From positions 1 through 48,217 of the forward strand of contig NZ_RCBY01000034.1 of the NCBI RefSeq assembly GCF_003838195.1: a stretch of DNA of 48,217 nt, in the 5' to 3' direction. Under the pieces are notes generated by a model, which worked only from the letters and a program-made list of their open reading frames with translations, searched no databases and was not told the DNA's origin. Position 1 is the first letter of the stretch. The number at the start of each line of letters is the position of its first letter. Source of the stretch: Okeania hirsuta. Its GTDB lineage: Bacteria; Cyanobacteriota; Cyanobacteriia; Cyanobacteriales; Microcoleaceae. Position numbers and translations under genes: made by a program. Shown here in pieces: positions 35,901-45,386 of the stretch.

Positions 35901-37073
35901 TCAAAAATCCCAGAAATAACTAATTTGTCCCGATCGCACCGAAAGAATTTGAGTATCTTGTAACCACTGACCATCAAAACACCCTAAATGAGTAGTAGTA
36001 ATCAAAGTTTGAAAACGGTCAGTAATTGCTTCTAACAACTGATTTTGTCGATGCAAATCTAACTCTGCCAACACATCATCCAATAGCAACAACGGCGGTT
36101 CCCTTACTACCTGCTCAATAAGTTGCAACTCCGCCAACTTTAACGCTAACACCAAAGTGCGCTGCTGTCCTTGAGAAGCATATTGTCTTGCTGGAGTATC
36201 ATTAATAGTAAAAACTACATCATCTCGATGAGGACCTACTACTGTAGTACCTTGATATTGTTCGGCGATCGCCCGTACCTTGATTTTTTCTAAAAAAGCT
36301 TGACGCACGCCATCCAAACTATCTTGAATAATCAATTCCTTGCTATCAACCATCACATTCGCTAAATATTCCATCCGCAAAACTTCCATATTTCCAGCGA
36401 TCGCCCGGTGCCACTCACTTGCTAACGGTGCTAACCTCTGTAAAACACGCTGTCTTCGGCGAATTACCCGCGCTCCAGTAGTTGCCAACTGGGCATCCCA
36501 CAAAGCTAACTCCTGAGTAGAAATAGGATTTATGGAACCAGTAGTTTCTGCTGCCATTTTCTGTTGGCGAATCTGCTTTAACAAAGCATTCCGTTGGCGC
36601 AAAACTTGATTGTACTGTTGCAGAATGTGAGCATAGACAGGTTCGAGCTGTACCAATAGTCGGTCTAACCAGTGACGGCGTACTTCAGGTCCACCCCTGA
36701 CTAAATCTAAATCTAGACTGGAAAACTGAACCACATTCAGAATGCTTAAAAAGTCTAAATGGCGACGTAAAGTTTCACCATTAATTGCTACAGTGCGTCT
36801 ACCTTGACTCCGTACAGTTAAAGTCAGCTCAATATTGCCAACTTGTCTTTCTAAGTTAGCTTGTATTTGTCCCGCTGGTTTGCCATCTAAAATTAAATCG
36901 CGATCGCGACTAACCCGATGAGATTTGAGAGTGGAAAGTAACTCTACTGACTCCAGTAGATTAGATTTACCTTGGGCATTATCTCCCACTAAAATTGTTT
37001 TGGCAGCATCAAAATTAACTTTTTGATCTAGATAGTTCCGAAACTGTCGTAAATGTAAATGTCTAAGGTACAT
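35901..37073 (-). CDS. recF: DNA replication and repair protein RecF
   Basis: A 390-residue protein from the ATG at 37073 (MYLRHLHLRQFRNY, the conserved RecF start). A longer frame to 37103 only translates a GGAGACA tract. Walker A is GDNAQGKS at 30-37. The ABC-type signature and Walker B lie near the C-terminus (ASQGQQRTLVLALKLAELQLIE, LLLLDDVLAELD). RecF loads RecA at single-strand gaps together with RecO and RecR. The catalytic motifs and length are normal. Upstream lies an inverted M8 element with an M6 element inside it. Confidence 0.95.
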   Translation of the reverse strand: MYLRHLHLRQFRNYLDQKVNFDAAKTILVGDNAQGKSNLLESVELLSTLKSHRVSRDRDLILDGKPAGQIQANLERQVGNIELTLTVRSQGRRTVAINGETLRRHLDFLSILNVVQFSSLDLDLVRGGPEVRRHWLDRLLVQLEPVYAHILQQYNQVLRQRNALLKQIRQQKMAAETTGSINPISTQELALWDAQLATTGARVIRRRQRVLQRLAPLASEWHRAIAGNMEVLRMEYLANVMVDSKELIIQDSLDGVRQAFLEKIKVRAIAEQYQGTTVVGPHRDDVVFTINDTPARQYASQGQQRTLVLALKLAELQLIEQVVREPPLLLLDDVLAELDLHRQNQLLEAITDRFQTLITTTHLGCFDGQWLQDTQILSVRSGQISYFWDF

Positions 37074-37079
37074 ATTCAC

Positions 37080-37440
37080 TAGGAGACAGGAGACAGGAGA
37101 CAACCCACCCCTAACCCCTCCGGTGGAGGGGAGAAATGGGAATGAGCGAGGAGGTAGAAGTAAGAATTGTCCTTTGATTTTTCAACCATAGTCAGCCAAA
37201 AATATAGCAATGTGCGCTGGCATATTTACAAATTGCAGGAGATGTCCAATAGCTAAAAGTCTTATATTATCGGTTTTTTATTCCCCCTGTTGCCTGTTGC
37301 CAGATGAGCTGTTGCCTGCGTACAGCGCTATACTAGCTTTTTGCAGCTCTTTGCACCGAAAAGCTGGCACTTTTTTGAACCCCAAAAAGGCTAATACCTT
37401 ATATTTATCAATACTTTGAGAATTAATCAGCAAACCCTAC
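37080..37440 (-). repeat. Element family M8, copy 4 (inverted), with nested M6 element
   Basis: In reverse it reads GTAGGGTTTGCTGATTAATT, AAAAAAGTGCCAGCTTTTC, then the M6 element (37203-37332), then TTGAAAAATC, GACAATTCTTACTTCTACCT, a CCCCTCC..GGAGGGG block and (CTCCTGT)3. The far end is missing next to recF. Confidence 0.75.
37203..37332. repeat. Element family M6, copy 2 (nested in M8)
   Basis: TATAGCAATGTGCGCTGGCA to TACAGCGCTATA. Close to 29830-29943, with an extra CTGTTGCC unit. Confidence 0.8.
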
Positions 37441-37792
37441 ATATTTACTAGAAGTCACGACGTTTAAATTAACGAGTTTAACCACCAGATTAAATAAAAC
37501 CGCCCCAAATATCTAACTATAACGTCTTAGTTTCTCAACATAAAACTCCTATTATTAAGTATACTAACGAGCGTCAGGGATTACTTCTGACTTTTGTACC
37601 TCACCAATCCAACAGCTCCCCTATCTTGTACCAATTCACTTGAAAAATGTCACAAATAGTTTCAAACTTTAAGTGTTAAATAATTTCCTGAAATTACTGT
37701 AGCATCAAAGTTTTGAGCTTCTATAAAATCTTACTTTTAATTTTTGACTTTTAATTTTTGACTTTTGACTTTTGACTTCTTGCTTAAATTCT
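37441..37792. other. Spacer upstream of fmt, with heptamer tract
   Basis: No gene. From 37737 to 37783 a TTGACTT/TTAATTT tract with a 7-bp period runs up to 10 bp before the fmt start codon and would form its 5' leader. Confidence 0.6.
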
Positions 37793-38791
37793 ATGAAAAT
37801 AATATTCTTTGGCACACCCCAATTTGCTGTTCCCACTCTGGAAAAATTATTAACTCGGCCAGAAATTGAAGTTGTGGCAGTTGTCACTCAACCTGATAAG
37901 CGACGGGGACGTGGCAATAAGCTCATCCCATCTCCAGTTAAGTCATTAGCAGTTTCTCACAGTATCCCTGTTTGGCAACCCCGTCGAGTTAAAAAACATA
38001 CTGAAACTCTCAATTTATTACGACAAGCACAAGTAGATGTATTTGTGGTAGTTGCTTATGGACAGATTTTGTCTGCGGAAATTTTAGATATGCCGAAGTT
38101 GGGTTGTGTAAATGTTCATGGTTCGATTTTGCCCAAATATCGCGGTGCTGCTCCTATTCAGTGGTCTATTTATCATGGCGAGAAGGAAACAGGCAATACC
38201 ACGATGTTGATGGATGTGGGGATGGATACGGGTCCAATGTTGTTGAAGAGTATTATTCCTATCGGTTTATTGGATAATGCTGCATCTGTGGCGGAGGTTT
38301 TGGCAAAGGATGGGTCTGATTTATTATGGGAAACTTTGTTGAAGTTGGAGACAGGGGATATTGAACCTATTGCTCAAGATAATTCTTTGGCAACTTACGC
38401 TCCGCTGATTCAAAATTCTGATTATCAAATTGACTGGTCAAGGAGTGCTTTGGAAATTCACAACCAAGTAAGGGGGTTTTTTCCCAACTGTGTCACAAGT
38501 TTTCGGGGTCAGTCTTTGAAGGTAATGGCAACTGTGCCAGTAGGTGCTGAATATTGGTCGGAGTTGCCACCTGAGTTACAGAAGTTGGAGAAGGTGTGGT
38601 CTTCTGAGTCTGAGGTTTCTGGGAGTGTGGGGGAAGTAGTGAAAGTTATTAAGGGTTTGGGACCGGTGGTACAAACTGGCGCTGGTTGGTTGTTATTGTG
38701 CCAGGTGCAGTTGTCAGGAAAGAAGGCGGTTTCTGGTTGGGATTTTGCTAATGGTACTCGTCTGGCCATGGGGGAGATTATTGGCAGTTAG
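37793..38791 (+). CDS. fmt: Methionyl-tRNA formyltransferase
   Basis: A 332-residue protein from the ATG at 37793 (MKIIFFGTPQFAVP); a TTG seven codons earlier translates heptamer repeat and is rejected. The catalytic triad of this family is visible: N107 (CVNVHG), H109, and D145 in MDVGMDTGP, with the SILPKYRGAAPIQW loop at 111-124. The C-terminal tRNA-binding barrel (about 210-332) carries the usual LYS-rich strands and QLSGKKAVSGWDFANG. It formylates initiator Met-tRNA from 10-formyl-THF. Codons become GC-richer toward the C-terminus (GTTGGGACCGGTGG-type), but the frame is sound. The usual partner gene def is not adjacent. Confidence 0.95.
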   Translation: MKIIFFGTPQFAVPTLEKLLTRPEIEVVAVVTQPDKRRGRGNKLIPSPVKSLAVSHSIPVWQPRRVKKHTETLNLLRQAQVDVFVVVAYGQILSAEILDMPKLGCVNVHGSILPKYRGAAPIQWSIYHGEKETGNTTMLMDVGMDTGPMLLKSIIPIGLLDNAASVAEVLAKDGSDLLWETLLKLETGDIEPIAQDNSLATYAPLIQNSDYQIDWSRSALEIHNQVRGFFPNCVTSFRGQSLKVMATVPVGAEYWSELPPELQKLEKVWSSESEVSGSVGEVVKVIKGLGPVVQTGAGWLLLCQVQLSGKKAVSGWDFANGTRLAMGEIIGS

Positions 38792-38940
38792 GATGGGTCA
38801 TTTCAGTTATCAGTTATAGCACTACACAAATAGGGCGCGGACATTGATAAATCCTCAAACTCAGTCAGGGATTACTTCTATAGGGGTGTTAATGATATTT
38901 TGCTTCGCATAACTATCGTTAATGTCCCTACTGACTTCTA
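38792..38940. repeat. Fragments of small dispersed repeats
   Basis: TTTCAGTTATCAGTTATAGC, TATAGCACTACACAAATAGGGCG (related to 34414-34450) and CGTTAATGTCCCTAC (half of the 28-bp palindrome). Confidence 0.5.
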
Positions 38941-39069
<129 letters not shown>

Positions 39070-39281
39070 AACTTCTGACTTGCGCGTAGCGCTATATCAA
39101 TACCTCCCACTGAAGCAGGAGGCTACGAAAATACGGAGTTCTCTTTTTTTTATCCCCTTAAAAGGGGAGACTTGAGACCTTATTTTTCGGTTATTGGTTG
39201 TTAAATTTAAAATTTAAACTTATAAATTTTAACTTTTAGTTTAGTTTCAACTGAAAAAATGGATAGGAATTAATTTAGACT

Positions 39282-39473
39282 ATGTTGACAATTTTACAAG
39301 TATTAGACTCTCCAAGAATCAATTTCCTGCTCTTGATTAAAGAGGACCTAAGTAATTTTCTAGGAGGTTTACTAATTTGGACTATTTTAGCCTTTATTTT
39401 ATATATAGTGGTCTTCTATGAGGCATGGATAAATTTTTACAGCAAATTGTTAATGCTAATAATAGTTTCTTAG
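39282..39473 (+). CDS. Small hydrophobic protein, uncharacterised
   Basis: A 63-residue frame with one clear membrane segment (about 27-48, GGLLIWTILAFILYIVVFYEAW). The last 49 bp overlap the next frame (39425-39706) in a different phase, an arrangement seen in translationally coupled pairs. No Shine-Dalgarno sequence is clear, and no family is recognised. It could be a real small membrane partner of the next gene or a chance frame; a frameshift joining the two is also possible. Confidence 0.4.
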   Translation: MLTILQVLDSPRINFLLLIKEDLSNFLGGLLIWTILAFILYIVVFYEAWINFYSKLLMLIIVS

Positions 39474-39706
39474 AAACTAAGTTAGATAACTATGGCGAAG
39501 AGTTATGGAAATGGATGGAGGATAGATTTCAAATTTATGCTGCTTGGCAACATCCCAAAATTTGGATGAACAATGTGACAATAAAAAGCACTGGAGAAGG
39601 GACTATAGATTTGGCTGTAAAGTTTTTTATTGATAATGTGAAATTGAAACAATGTCAGCGTGGTAACCGCATTTGCAGTGAAGTTCATGGAGAAATTGTT
39701 AGCTGA
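39425..39706 (+). CDS. Uncharacterised 93-residue protein
   Basis: The ATG at 39425 is preceded by TGAGG at 4 nt. The sequence has a helical, acidic N-terminus (MDKFLQQIVNANNSFLETKLDNYGEELWKWMEDRF) followed by a beta-rich part (IWMNNVTIKSTGEGTIDLAVKFFIDNVKLKQC) with two Cys residues. No known family is recognised. It overlaps the small hydrophobic frame upstream, which suggests coupling. Confidence 0.5.
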   Translation: MDKFLQQIVNANNSFLETKLDNYGEELWKWMEDRFQIYAAWQHPKIWMNNVTIKSTGEGTIDLAVKFFIDNVKLKQCQRGNRICSEVHGEIVS

Positions 39707-40068
39707 CTAAGGTAGGCTTATTTTTACAGATGAAGCACCCAATGGCAAACAAATCATCTAGGGATTTGCTCCTTCTTGAGAAAATCTGTTTTGGACTTAA
39801 ATTTAAATACTTAATACAATCAAGTTGGATGAGAATAGAGTTGTTTTTTTGACCGCTAATTATACCGGTTTATACAAATCCTTTATTTATGAAGGTAAGG
39901 AAGAAGGTAGAGAGAAGAAGGATTAGAGAAGAATTTGAAAAACGTGCTTTTGATATCTGGATTTGGTATTACTTGGACTAGAATTGATGAATTGAATGAA
40001 GTAAAAATTAATATTTTTATAATGAATATTATTAGATAACTCGGCTAATATACTATTGTTTATGTTTA
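39707..40068. other. Spacer with a weak M3-like element
   Basis: TATACCGGTTTATACAAATCC (about 39861) and ATATCTGGATTTGGTATTA (about 39953) are imperfect inverted ends around a GGAAGAAGG purine tract, as in the element at 24450. No gene. Confidence 0.45.
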
Positions 40069-40565
40069 GTGTTTTCTGTAAAAAAAATACCTGCGATAGT
40101 TGCTAATCAAGAATTGACAGAAAAAATTTCTAACGAAAGTCCAGAACTTCAAGTTTTTCAACTCAAAACTCAACTTTTGAGTAAGGGAAGAAGTGACTAT
40201 ACCCTCGCCAAAACTGATTTAATGAGCGTCAGAATTAAATGTTACGCTCAAGGTGGAGAAAATGTTCTACACTCTCATCCTGGAGAGGACATACTTTTGT
40301 AATTTTAGCCGGAAAAGCTAGGTTTTTTGGCAAAGATGGTGAAGTTGGAGTGTTCAGTAGAAACCAAGGTATATTAGTTCCTAGAGGTGGTTTTTACAAG
40401 TTTCAAAGTTGTGGAGATGAGCCTCTAGTCATGTTGAGAATAGGCGCGGAAAAGGAAAAAATTCCAGTTAATCGTATTGGTATTGATGGTAAGTCATTAC
40501 CAGGAAAATCAAAGGAAAACAAACATGAGGATGGTGTACTGATAGAAGGGTTATATTATGAGTAG
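40069..40565 (+). pseudogene. Cupin-domain protein, frameshifted
   Basis: Frame 1 (40069-40302) reads PELQVFQLKTQLLSKGRSDYTLAKTDLMSVRIKCYAQGGENVLHSHPGED then stops. Frame 2 continues at once with HTFVILAGKARFFGKDGEVGVFSRNQGILVPRGGFYKFQS to the TAG at about 40565. The join is at about 40290: one missing C (GAC-ATACT for GACCATACT) gives HSHPGEDHTFVIL, the standard cupin metal motif (two His, then Glu, then His). So this is one cupin gene of about 165 residues broken by a 1-nt deletion or a sequencing error. The start is uncertain (GTG 40069, or ATG 40062 if the nearby A8 run is also miscounted). The function is unknown. Confidence 0.8.
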
Positions 40566-41283
40566 CCGCTTTCTTAAGTAGCAATGTTAATGACGTTTTG
40601 AATCAATCAATGTTTTTAGTGATTCCTTCTCTAGAAACTACTAAATTTTTATTGGTAGGTTCTGGAGAAGATTATTGATATGAAATAGAAAATTTAAAAC
40701 CTTAGATTTTTCTATCAGAGAAGTTTGAAAGAGGATTTCCACTATAATATAATTTTTAATTTACGGTCATTTCAGTTATCAGTTATCAGTACCTCAAAAA
40801 TAACGTACTATACTATCAAGTCAGTTGAATATTTATAAATAAGAGAGTATGGAAAGATTTACTTTATGAAGTGAAGGGATTGTTTTTCCCTCCCGTGAGT
40901 GGAATGGAGTTCTATCGGGAATTAAACAGTCATCCAATTATCATTCCTTAAGTTTATTTTGAGCTTCTGTAATATTGTTAAAAACCCTTATTTAATCTCC
41001 CTTTAATATTGGTAGAATAGTCAAACTTATAAATCAAAAAATTAGCAAGCATTTCCTGCGGAATGCTGCGCAAACAGCTATTAGCTGTCAACTCTCAGCT
41101 CTCATGAGGGGGTTTGAATAAATATAGACTTTCAAGCCAGCTTTTATAGTAAGTATCAATTATGACTCAATTAGTAAAGCTTTTATATAAAATTAAAAGC
41201 AATAGCTGATAGCTGGCGGCTGAATGCTTACAGAAATAAAGCAGAAATAATTAGTAGTAAAATATTATAAATTTTCAAAGAAT
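40566..41283. other. Spacer with dispersed hairpin repeats
   Basis: No gene. AGCATTTCCTGCGGAATGCT (about 41047-41066), a near-perfect palindrome, is followed by GCGCAAACAGCTATTAGCTG and, after 100 bp, AGCTGATAGCTGGCGGCTGA. Pieces recur at 12319, 23700, 42080, 42160, 42235 and 46375. Confidence 0.5.
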
Positions 41284-42024
41284 ATGACCTATTTGTGGTT
41301 AGCATTAGCAAGTATTGTTGGGTGGTTTGTCAGTACTCTAGCAGGTGGCGGTAGTTCATTTATCTTAATGCCAGTCATTGGTTTATTTTTAGGAGCTTTA
41401 GCCATCCCACCAATTATTACAACTGGAGGAATGATTGGTAATGCTGAACGTGCTTTTACTTATCGGCAAAAAATTAACTGGACAGTGATTTTTTGGGAAC
41501 TACCTGGTGCTATTGTTGGTGCTTGTTTGGGGGCATTTATGTTGACCCAAATTTCTGTAGAATGGCTGAGTTTTTTAGTAGGATTATTTCTAGTTATCTC
41601 TGGGATAAATTTAATTATTAAGAATCAAGACCAATCTTTTACTGTTCGTGCTTGGTATTTTTTACCAGCAGGTTTTATTTATTCCTTTTTGTCTGGCATT
41701 ATTGGTAGTATGGGACCGATACTTGCACCTTTTTACCTGAAATTTGGCTTGGAAAAAGAGGAACTATTAGGCACTCAAGCAATGAACCGGATGGTAATTC
41801 ATATTATTAAGGTGATCGTCTACGCCATTTTTGGTACTTTAACTTTGCCTTTGTTTGGATATGGAATACTCATAGGAATAGCTGCTTTTCCAGGTAATTG
41901 GTTGGGTAATTTAGTATTAGAAAAAATTAGTCCGCAATTGTTCCGTCAGTTAGTAATTATTTTTGTGCTTTTTAGTGGTGTCTTTATTCTCTGGGAACAA
42001 AGGAATATATTAATATTGTGGTAG
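41284..42024 (+). CDS. TauE/SafE-family sulfite or organic-anion exporter
   Basis: A 246-residue protein with about eight membrane segments in two repeats. The first repeat has the motif VGWFVSTLAGGGSSFILMPVI; the second has SGIIGSMGPILAPFYL, then GTQAMNRMVIHIIKV. This is the family of putative exporters of sulfite, sulfoacetate and related anions across the plasma membrane; the substrate is not fixed by sequence. It starts with a plain ATG (MTYLWLALASIVGWF). It is monocistronic. The homocitrate-synthase gene lies convergently downstream, beyond an M3 element. Confidence 0.9.
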   Translation: MTYLWLALASIVGWFVSTLAGGGSSFILMPVIGLFLGALAIPPIITTGGMIGNAERAFTYRQKINWTVIFWELPGAIVGACLGAFMLTQISVEWLSFLVGLFLVISGINLIIKNQDQSFTVRAWYFLPAGFIYSFLSGIIGSMGPILAPFYLKFGLEKEELLGTQAMNRMVIHIIKVIVYAIFGTLTLPLFGYGILIGIAAFPGNWLGNLVLEKISPQLFRQLVIIFVLFSGVFILWEQRNILILW

Positions 42025-42260
42025 ATTTGGCAGTAATGCTAAAAAAATTTAACCAATATTTTTGTAAGCACTCAGCTATTAGTATTTCCTACGGAATGCT
42101 GTGCAAAAAGATGCATGAACGTAAAGGACTTACTAAGGTTAGCTTATTACCTTTTTCTTTCCTGCGGAATGCTGCATAAACATAATTTTGAATTCTCCTT
42201 CTAAGATAATAAGTTAATAACTGATAACTGATAACTGATAGCTGAATACTGAATGCTTAT

Positions 42261-42389
42261 ATCAAATCCGTTTAATTCGGTATAAAAACATTCTTGATCT
42301 TCACCATTACTAAATCTTCATAAATTTTTTCCCTCCTGACTCCTGACTCCTACTTCAAAAGATTTTATACCGATGCTAACGGATTTGAT
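42261..42389. repeat. Inverted-repeat element family M3, long TIR
   Basis: A 129-bp element with ends ATCAAATCCGTTTAATTCGG and, inverted, CCGATGCTAACGGATTTGAT. The inner parts GTATAAAA and TTTTATAC extend the match. It contains CTCCTGACTCCTGACTCCTA and ends one base from the homocitrate synthase stop codon. Confidence 0.85.
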
Positions 42390-42390
42390 C

Positions 42391-43551
42391 TTACATATTT
42401 TTTTGGGATGATAACAAAATTTCATCCACGTTTTCTAAGGTCATTTTTTGTCGGTCGGCTAAATTTTTAATTGTTTGAGTAATAGCTTGAATTTGGAAGT
42501 TGTCTAAATTCAAACCAAGTTGAATAGCACGATGATTAATACTATTTTTACCTGTAAGTTTATGGTTAATTAAAATTGACCGATTCAAATCAAAATCAGT
42601 GGGATTTATTGCTTCATAAGTTCTAGAATTATTGAGCATTGCTTTAGTATGAACTCCTGCTTTATGATTAAATGCAGCTTCCCCTACGATACAATGATTG
42701 AAAGGAATAGAAAGTTCAATTTTTTCCGCTACTAATTGATTTAATTTATGGAGATAAGATAGAGAATATTTATTGTTTAAAGTTTGTGGATCGAGGGTAT
42801 AAAGACGAGCAATTAATCCAGCTAAAGGAGTAATGCCATTACGTTCACCAATCCCTAAAACAGTTGTATCAATATGAGTTGCCCCTGCTTCAAAAGCAGT
42901 AAAACTATTAGCAATTGCACAACCTGTATCATTATGAGCGTGAAATTCTATATCCTCACAAAAACATTGTCTCATATTTTGAATTAGTTGATAAACCTGG
43001 TGAGGAGTTGCTATACCTACTGTATCAGCTACTCCAAAACGATTGACTATTCCTAATTTATTAATTGCTAAATAGACTCGCAGTAAATCTGAAAGAGAGC
43101 TACGGAATGAATCTTCAGTAGAAAAACGCAATTCTGCTTGAGGATTTTGTTGATGAATAAAACTGATAACTTCTGTAGCTATATCAATAATTTCTTCAAT
43201 ACTTTTACGGTGACCAAATTGACGTAAAATTTGTGAAGTACTGATAAACAGATTAATGCCATCTACACCTGTATCTAGGGCTATTTTTGCATCTTCTAGA
43301 TGGCAACGAATGTGGGTGACAACTTTAGCTTGTAAATCTAATTGAACTAATTTTTGACAATCTTGATAGGATTGAGGAGAAGCTCTCGGAGAAGTAACTT
43401 CTATGTATTCTACTCCAAATTGATCTAATCCTCGAGCTATTTCAATTTTATCACTCGTAGAAAAGTTAGATTTAAAAAATTGTTCTCCTTCTCGCAGAGT
43501 AGAATCAACTATGGCTAATTTACTTAATAGCATTTGTTTTAGTTTAGGCAT
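42391..43551 (-). CDS. Homocitrate synthase-like enzyme (LYS20 type)
   Basis: A 386-residue DRE-TIM metallolyase. Catalytic/metal residues are in DSTLREGEQ (D16, R20, E21) and HAHNDTG (H204, H206). The HIRCHLEDAK, FSTEDSFRS, GIGERNGITPLAGLIARL and GEAAFNHKAGVHTKA blocks resemble fungal and Thermus LYS20 homocitrate synthases more than NifV or LeuA. Homocitrate made from 2-oxoglutarate and acetyl-CoA serves either lysine via alpha-aminoadipate or the nitrogenase FeMo-cofactor. Cyanobacteria make lysine from diaminopimelate, so a nitrogenase or secondary-metabolite role is likelier (inference). No nif gene is in the window. The regulatory C-terminal domain of LeuA is absent. Confidence 0.88.
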   Translation of the reverse strand: MPKLKQMLLSKLAIVDSTLREGEQFFKSNFSTSDKIEIARGLDQFGVEYIEVTSPRASPQSYQDCQKLVQLDLQAKVVTHIRCHLEDAKIALDTGVDGINLFISTSQILRQFGHRKSIEEIIDIATEVISFIHQQNPQAELRFSTEDSFRSSLSDLLRVYLAINKLGIVNRFGVADTVGIATPHQVYQLIQNMRQCFCEDIEFHAHNDTGCAIANSFTAFEAGATHIDTTVLGIGERNGITPLAGLIARLYTLDPQTLNNKYSLSYLHKLNQLVAEKIELSIPFNHCIVGEAAFNHKAGVHTKAMLNNSRTYEAINPTDFDLNRSILINHKLTGKNSINHRAIQLGLNLDNFQIQAITQTIKNLADRQKMTLENVDEILLSSQKNM

Positions 43552-44442
43552 AATTCTATAATTTTCAGCTAAACATATTACAGGAATTATGGTTAGTATG
43601 GTTAATTACAATTAATGTCACAAAAAAATGCTATATATTAAAAATATTTAAGAAGATTTAAGAACATTTAAGTTATTGTTAAAATCTATAGCAAAGCAGT
43701 CTTATTTGAGTTGTGAGATATTGTAGATTTTAGGGAATAGGGAACAGGGAACAGGGAACAGGTATGGGAGAAACACCGAAGCAATAAAATGATCACAAAT
43801 GATTTAGGATTGCTATAGTAACCCTCAATCTTAAATTCTAATTAATATTTTTATAGTTATTTGAGTAAATTATATCAATTTGGAAAAAGAATGTTACGAA
43901 TAATCAGGGCAATTAAAATACTTTATCGGAGATGTCTCTTGGACTAAAAAGATAAATTACAACCTAAAAACTGGTATTAAAGCCATTGATTCTGACTCGG
44001 TCCGACTGACTTCCCCTCCTGGGAGGGGGAGGGGCGAGGGGTGGGTTAACTCCTAAGAAATATCCTAGCTATTTGTAGGAAAAATTTATCAATTTGGTAT
44101 TATAGCGTTTCTCAAGTTACTGAGGTACAGTTATTTTTCTTCTTTTCTACTTCCTACTCCCTAAAAAAATGAATATAGTCGAGAAAACAGCTTCTTAAAA
44201 ATATTCTATGACTACTTTTAAACAGAATATAAAGTTAATAAAATCTGGAAAGTTTTAGGTAAAAATATCTTTGAATTTAGGGAACGGGAAATAAGAGTCT
44301 TTTCAGTTATCAGTTATCACTACCTCTAGCTGAAGCAAAAAGCTTAACATCAGGAATATTCTCTTTTGACTCAGTCCTCCTACTAAAAAAAACTGTGTTT
44401 ATGATAGGGGAGCATTCCCCCATCAACAAAATAGTAGGAGAC
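43552..44442. other. Spacer with M5 and repeat fragments
   Basis: Holds the M5 element (43686-43817), a GGAGATGTCTC lone M2 end (about 43929), a CCCCTCCTGGGAGGGGGAGG block (about 44013) and a TAGGTAAAAATATCTTTGAATT copy (about 44258). No gene. Confidence 0.55.
43686..43817. repeat. Inverted-repeat element family M5, copy 2
   Basis: The ends TATAGCAAAGCAGTC and GATTTAGGATTGCTATA are imperfect inverted copies. It contains (GGGAACA)3 at 43741-43762. Confidence 0.55.
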
Positions 44443-45303
44443 TTAAACCCTCGAATTTTTAAGTAATAAGTAAGCAAGAATTTTTTGAGTTAGTTGTTGA
44501 GGTGAAAACTTAGTAGTATCTAAAAGCAAAGTTCGCTCAGGAGCAATTGTCTGTAAAGCTGTTTTTGTTGCTTCCGAATCATAATTTCTGCTCTCCTCAA
44601 CCAGAATGTTTAATCGTTCGCAAACATCTACAGAGTTATATACTCCTCTTTCCAGTAGAGTTAAAATTTCCTGCTCTTCATCAAAGGTAAATAAATTGGA
44701 TGCTTCGGGTATACCAAAGTCAGAAAAACTCATAATTTTTTGGGAATTAACTACTTCATTATCTGGATATTTTGTAATTCTATCGAAAGCATCACTTCTA
44801 GTTAAAAGACGTTTTAAGCGAACTGATAATGGAGCATCCAAAATTATAAATTTAGCTTTTTTCAAAGTATTAGCAGCATAAGTAACTTCATTTTCTCCTC
44901 GTAAACCATCAAAAATTAATGGACGATTAATTAAAGAGGGATTAACTTGTAACTGGGCTAAAATATGACCCATACCACCGGGAAAACTTTTTTGATACTG
45001 ACGAGTATATTTGAAGCGGTCTATACGACAAGTTGTTTGAACATTTTGCTCATTTGTGGCTTGAATATAAGGAATAATTAATTCTGTTGTTAGGGTGCGT
45101 CGATTTGGAAGTAAAGTGAAATCTAATCCAGATTCAGTTAATTTATTAATGACTGTGCTTTTCCCTACACCAGTTAAACCTACAATAATTACTAGAGCTT
45201 TATTTTTGATAGATACCCAATCTTGAGGTAGAGGTGTACCAATACCAATTCCCGACTGTAACTGTTGAAAAGTTTGATTAGTTTTAGTTATAGTTTGAAT
45301 CAT
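44443..45303 (-). CDS. P-loop NTPase, AAA/kinase-like, uncharacterised
   Basis: A 286-residue protein with a clear Walker A, GLTGVGKST (42-50). The body includes a small-molecule-kinase-like layout: LPNRRTLTTE, RPLIFDGLRGE (Walker-B-like Asp), and FIILDAPLSVRLKRLLTRSDAFDRI, which looks like a P-loop kinase lid with Arg residues. It ends LLLDTTKFSPQQLTQKILAYLL. The substrate is unknown. The gene is divergent from the formamidase-family gene, with an 83-bp shared promoter region. It is same-strand with the homocitrate synthase gene, but 891 bp lie between them. Confidence 0.75.
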   Translation of the reverse strand: MIQTITKTNQTFQQLQSGIGIGTPLPQDWVSIKNKALVIIVGLTGVGKSTVINKLTESGLDFTLLPNRRTLTTELIIPYIQATNEQNVQTTCRIDRFKYTRQYQKSFPGGMGHILAQLQVNPSLINRPLIFDGLRGENEVTYAANTLKKAKFIILDAPLSVRLKRLLTRSDAFDRITKYPDNEVVNSQKIMSFSDFGIPEASNLFTFDEEQEILTLLERGVYNSVDVCERLNILVEESRNYDSEATKTALQTIAPERTLLLDTTKFSPQQLTQKILAYLLLKNSRV

Positions 45304-45386
45304 TTTAAGTTAAGTTTATGAAAAATTGAAATTATTTTATTTAGATAGGTATTATATACGATAAATCTTAAAAAAAAATAAATAAG
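45304..45386. promoter_or_regulatory. Divergent promoter region
   Basis: An AT-rich 83-bp gap between the P-loop NTPase gene (minus) and the formamidase-family gene (plus). It must drive at least one of them. No operator is identified. Confidence 0.4.
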
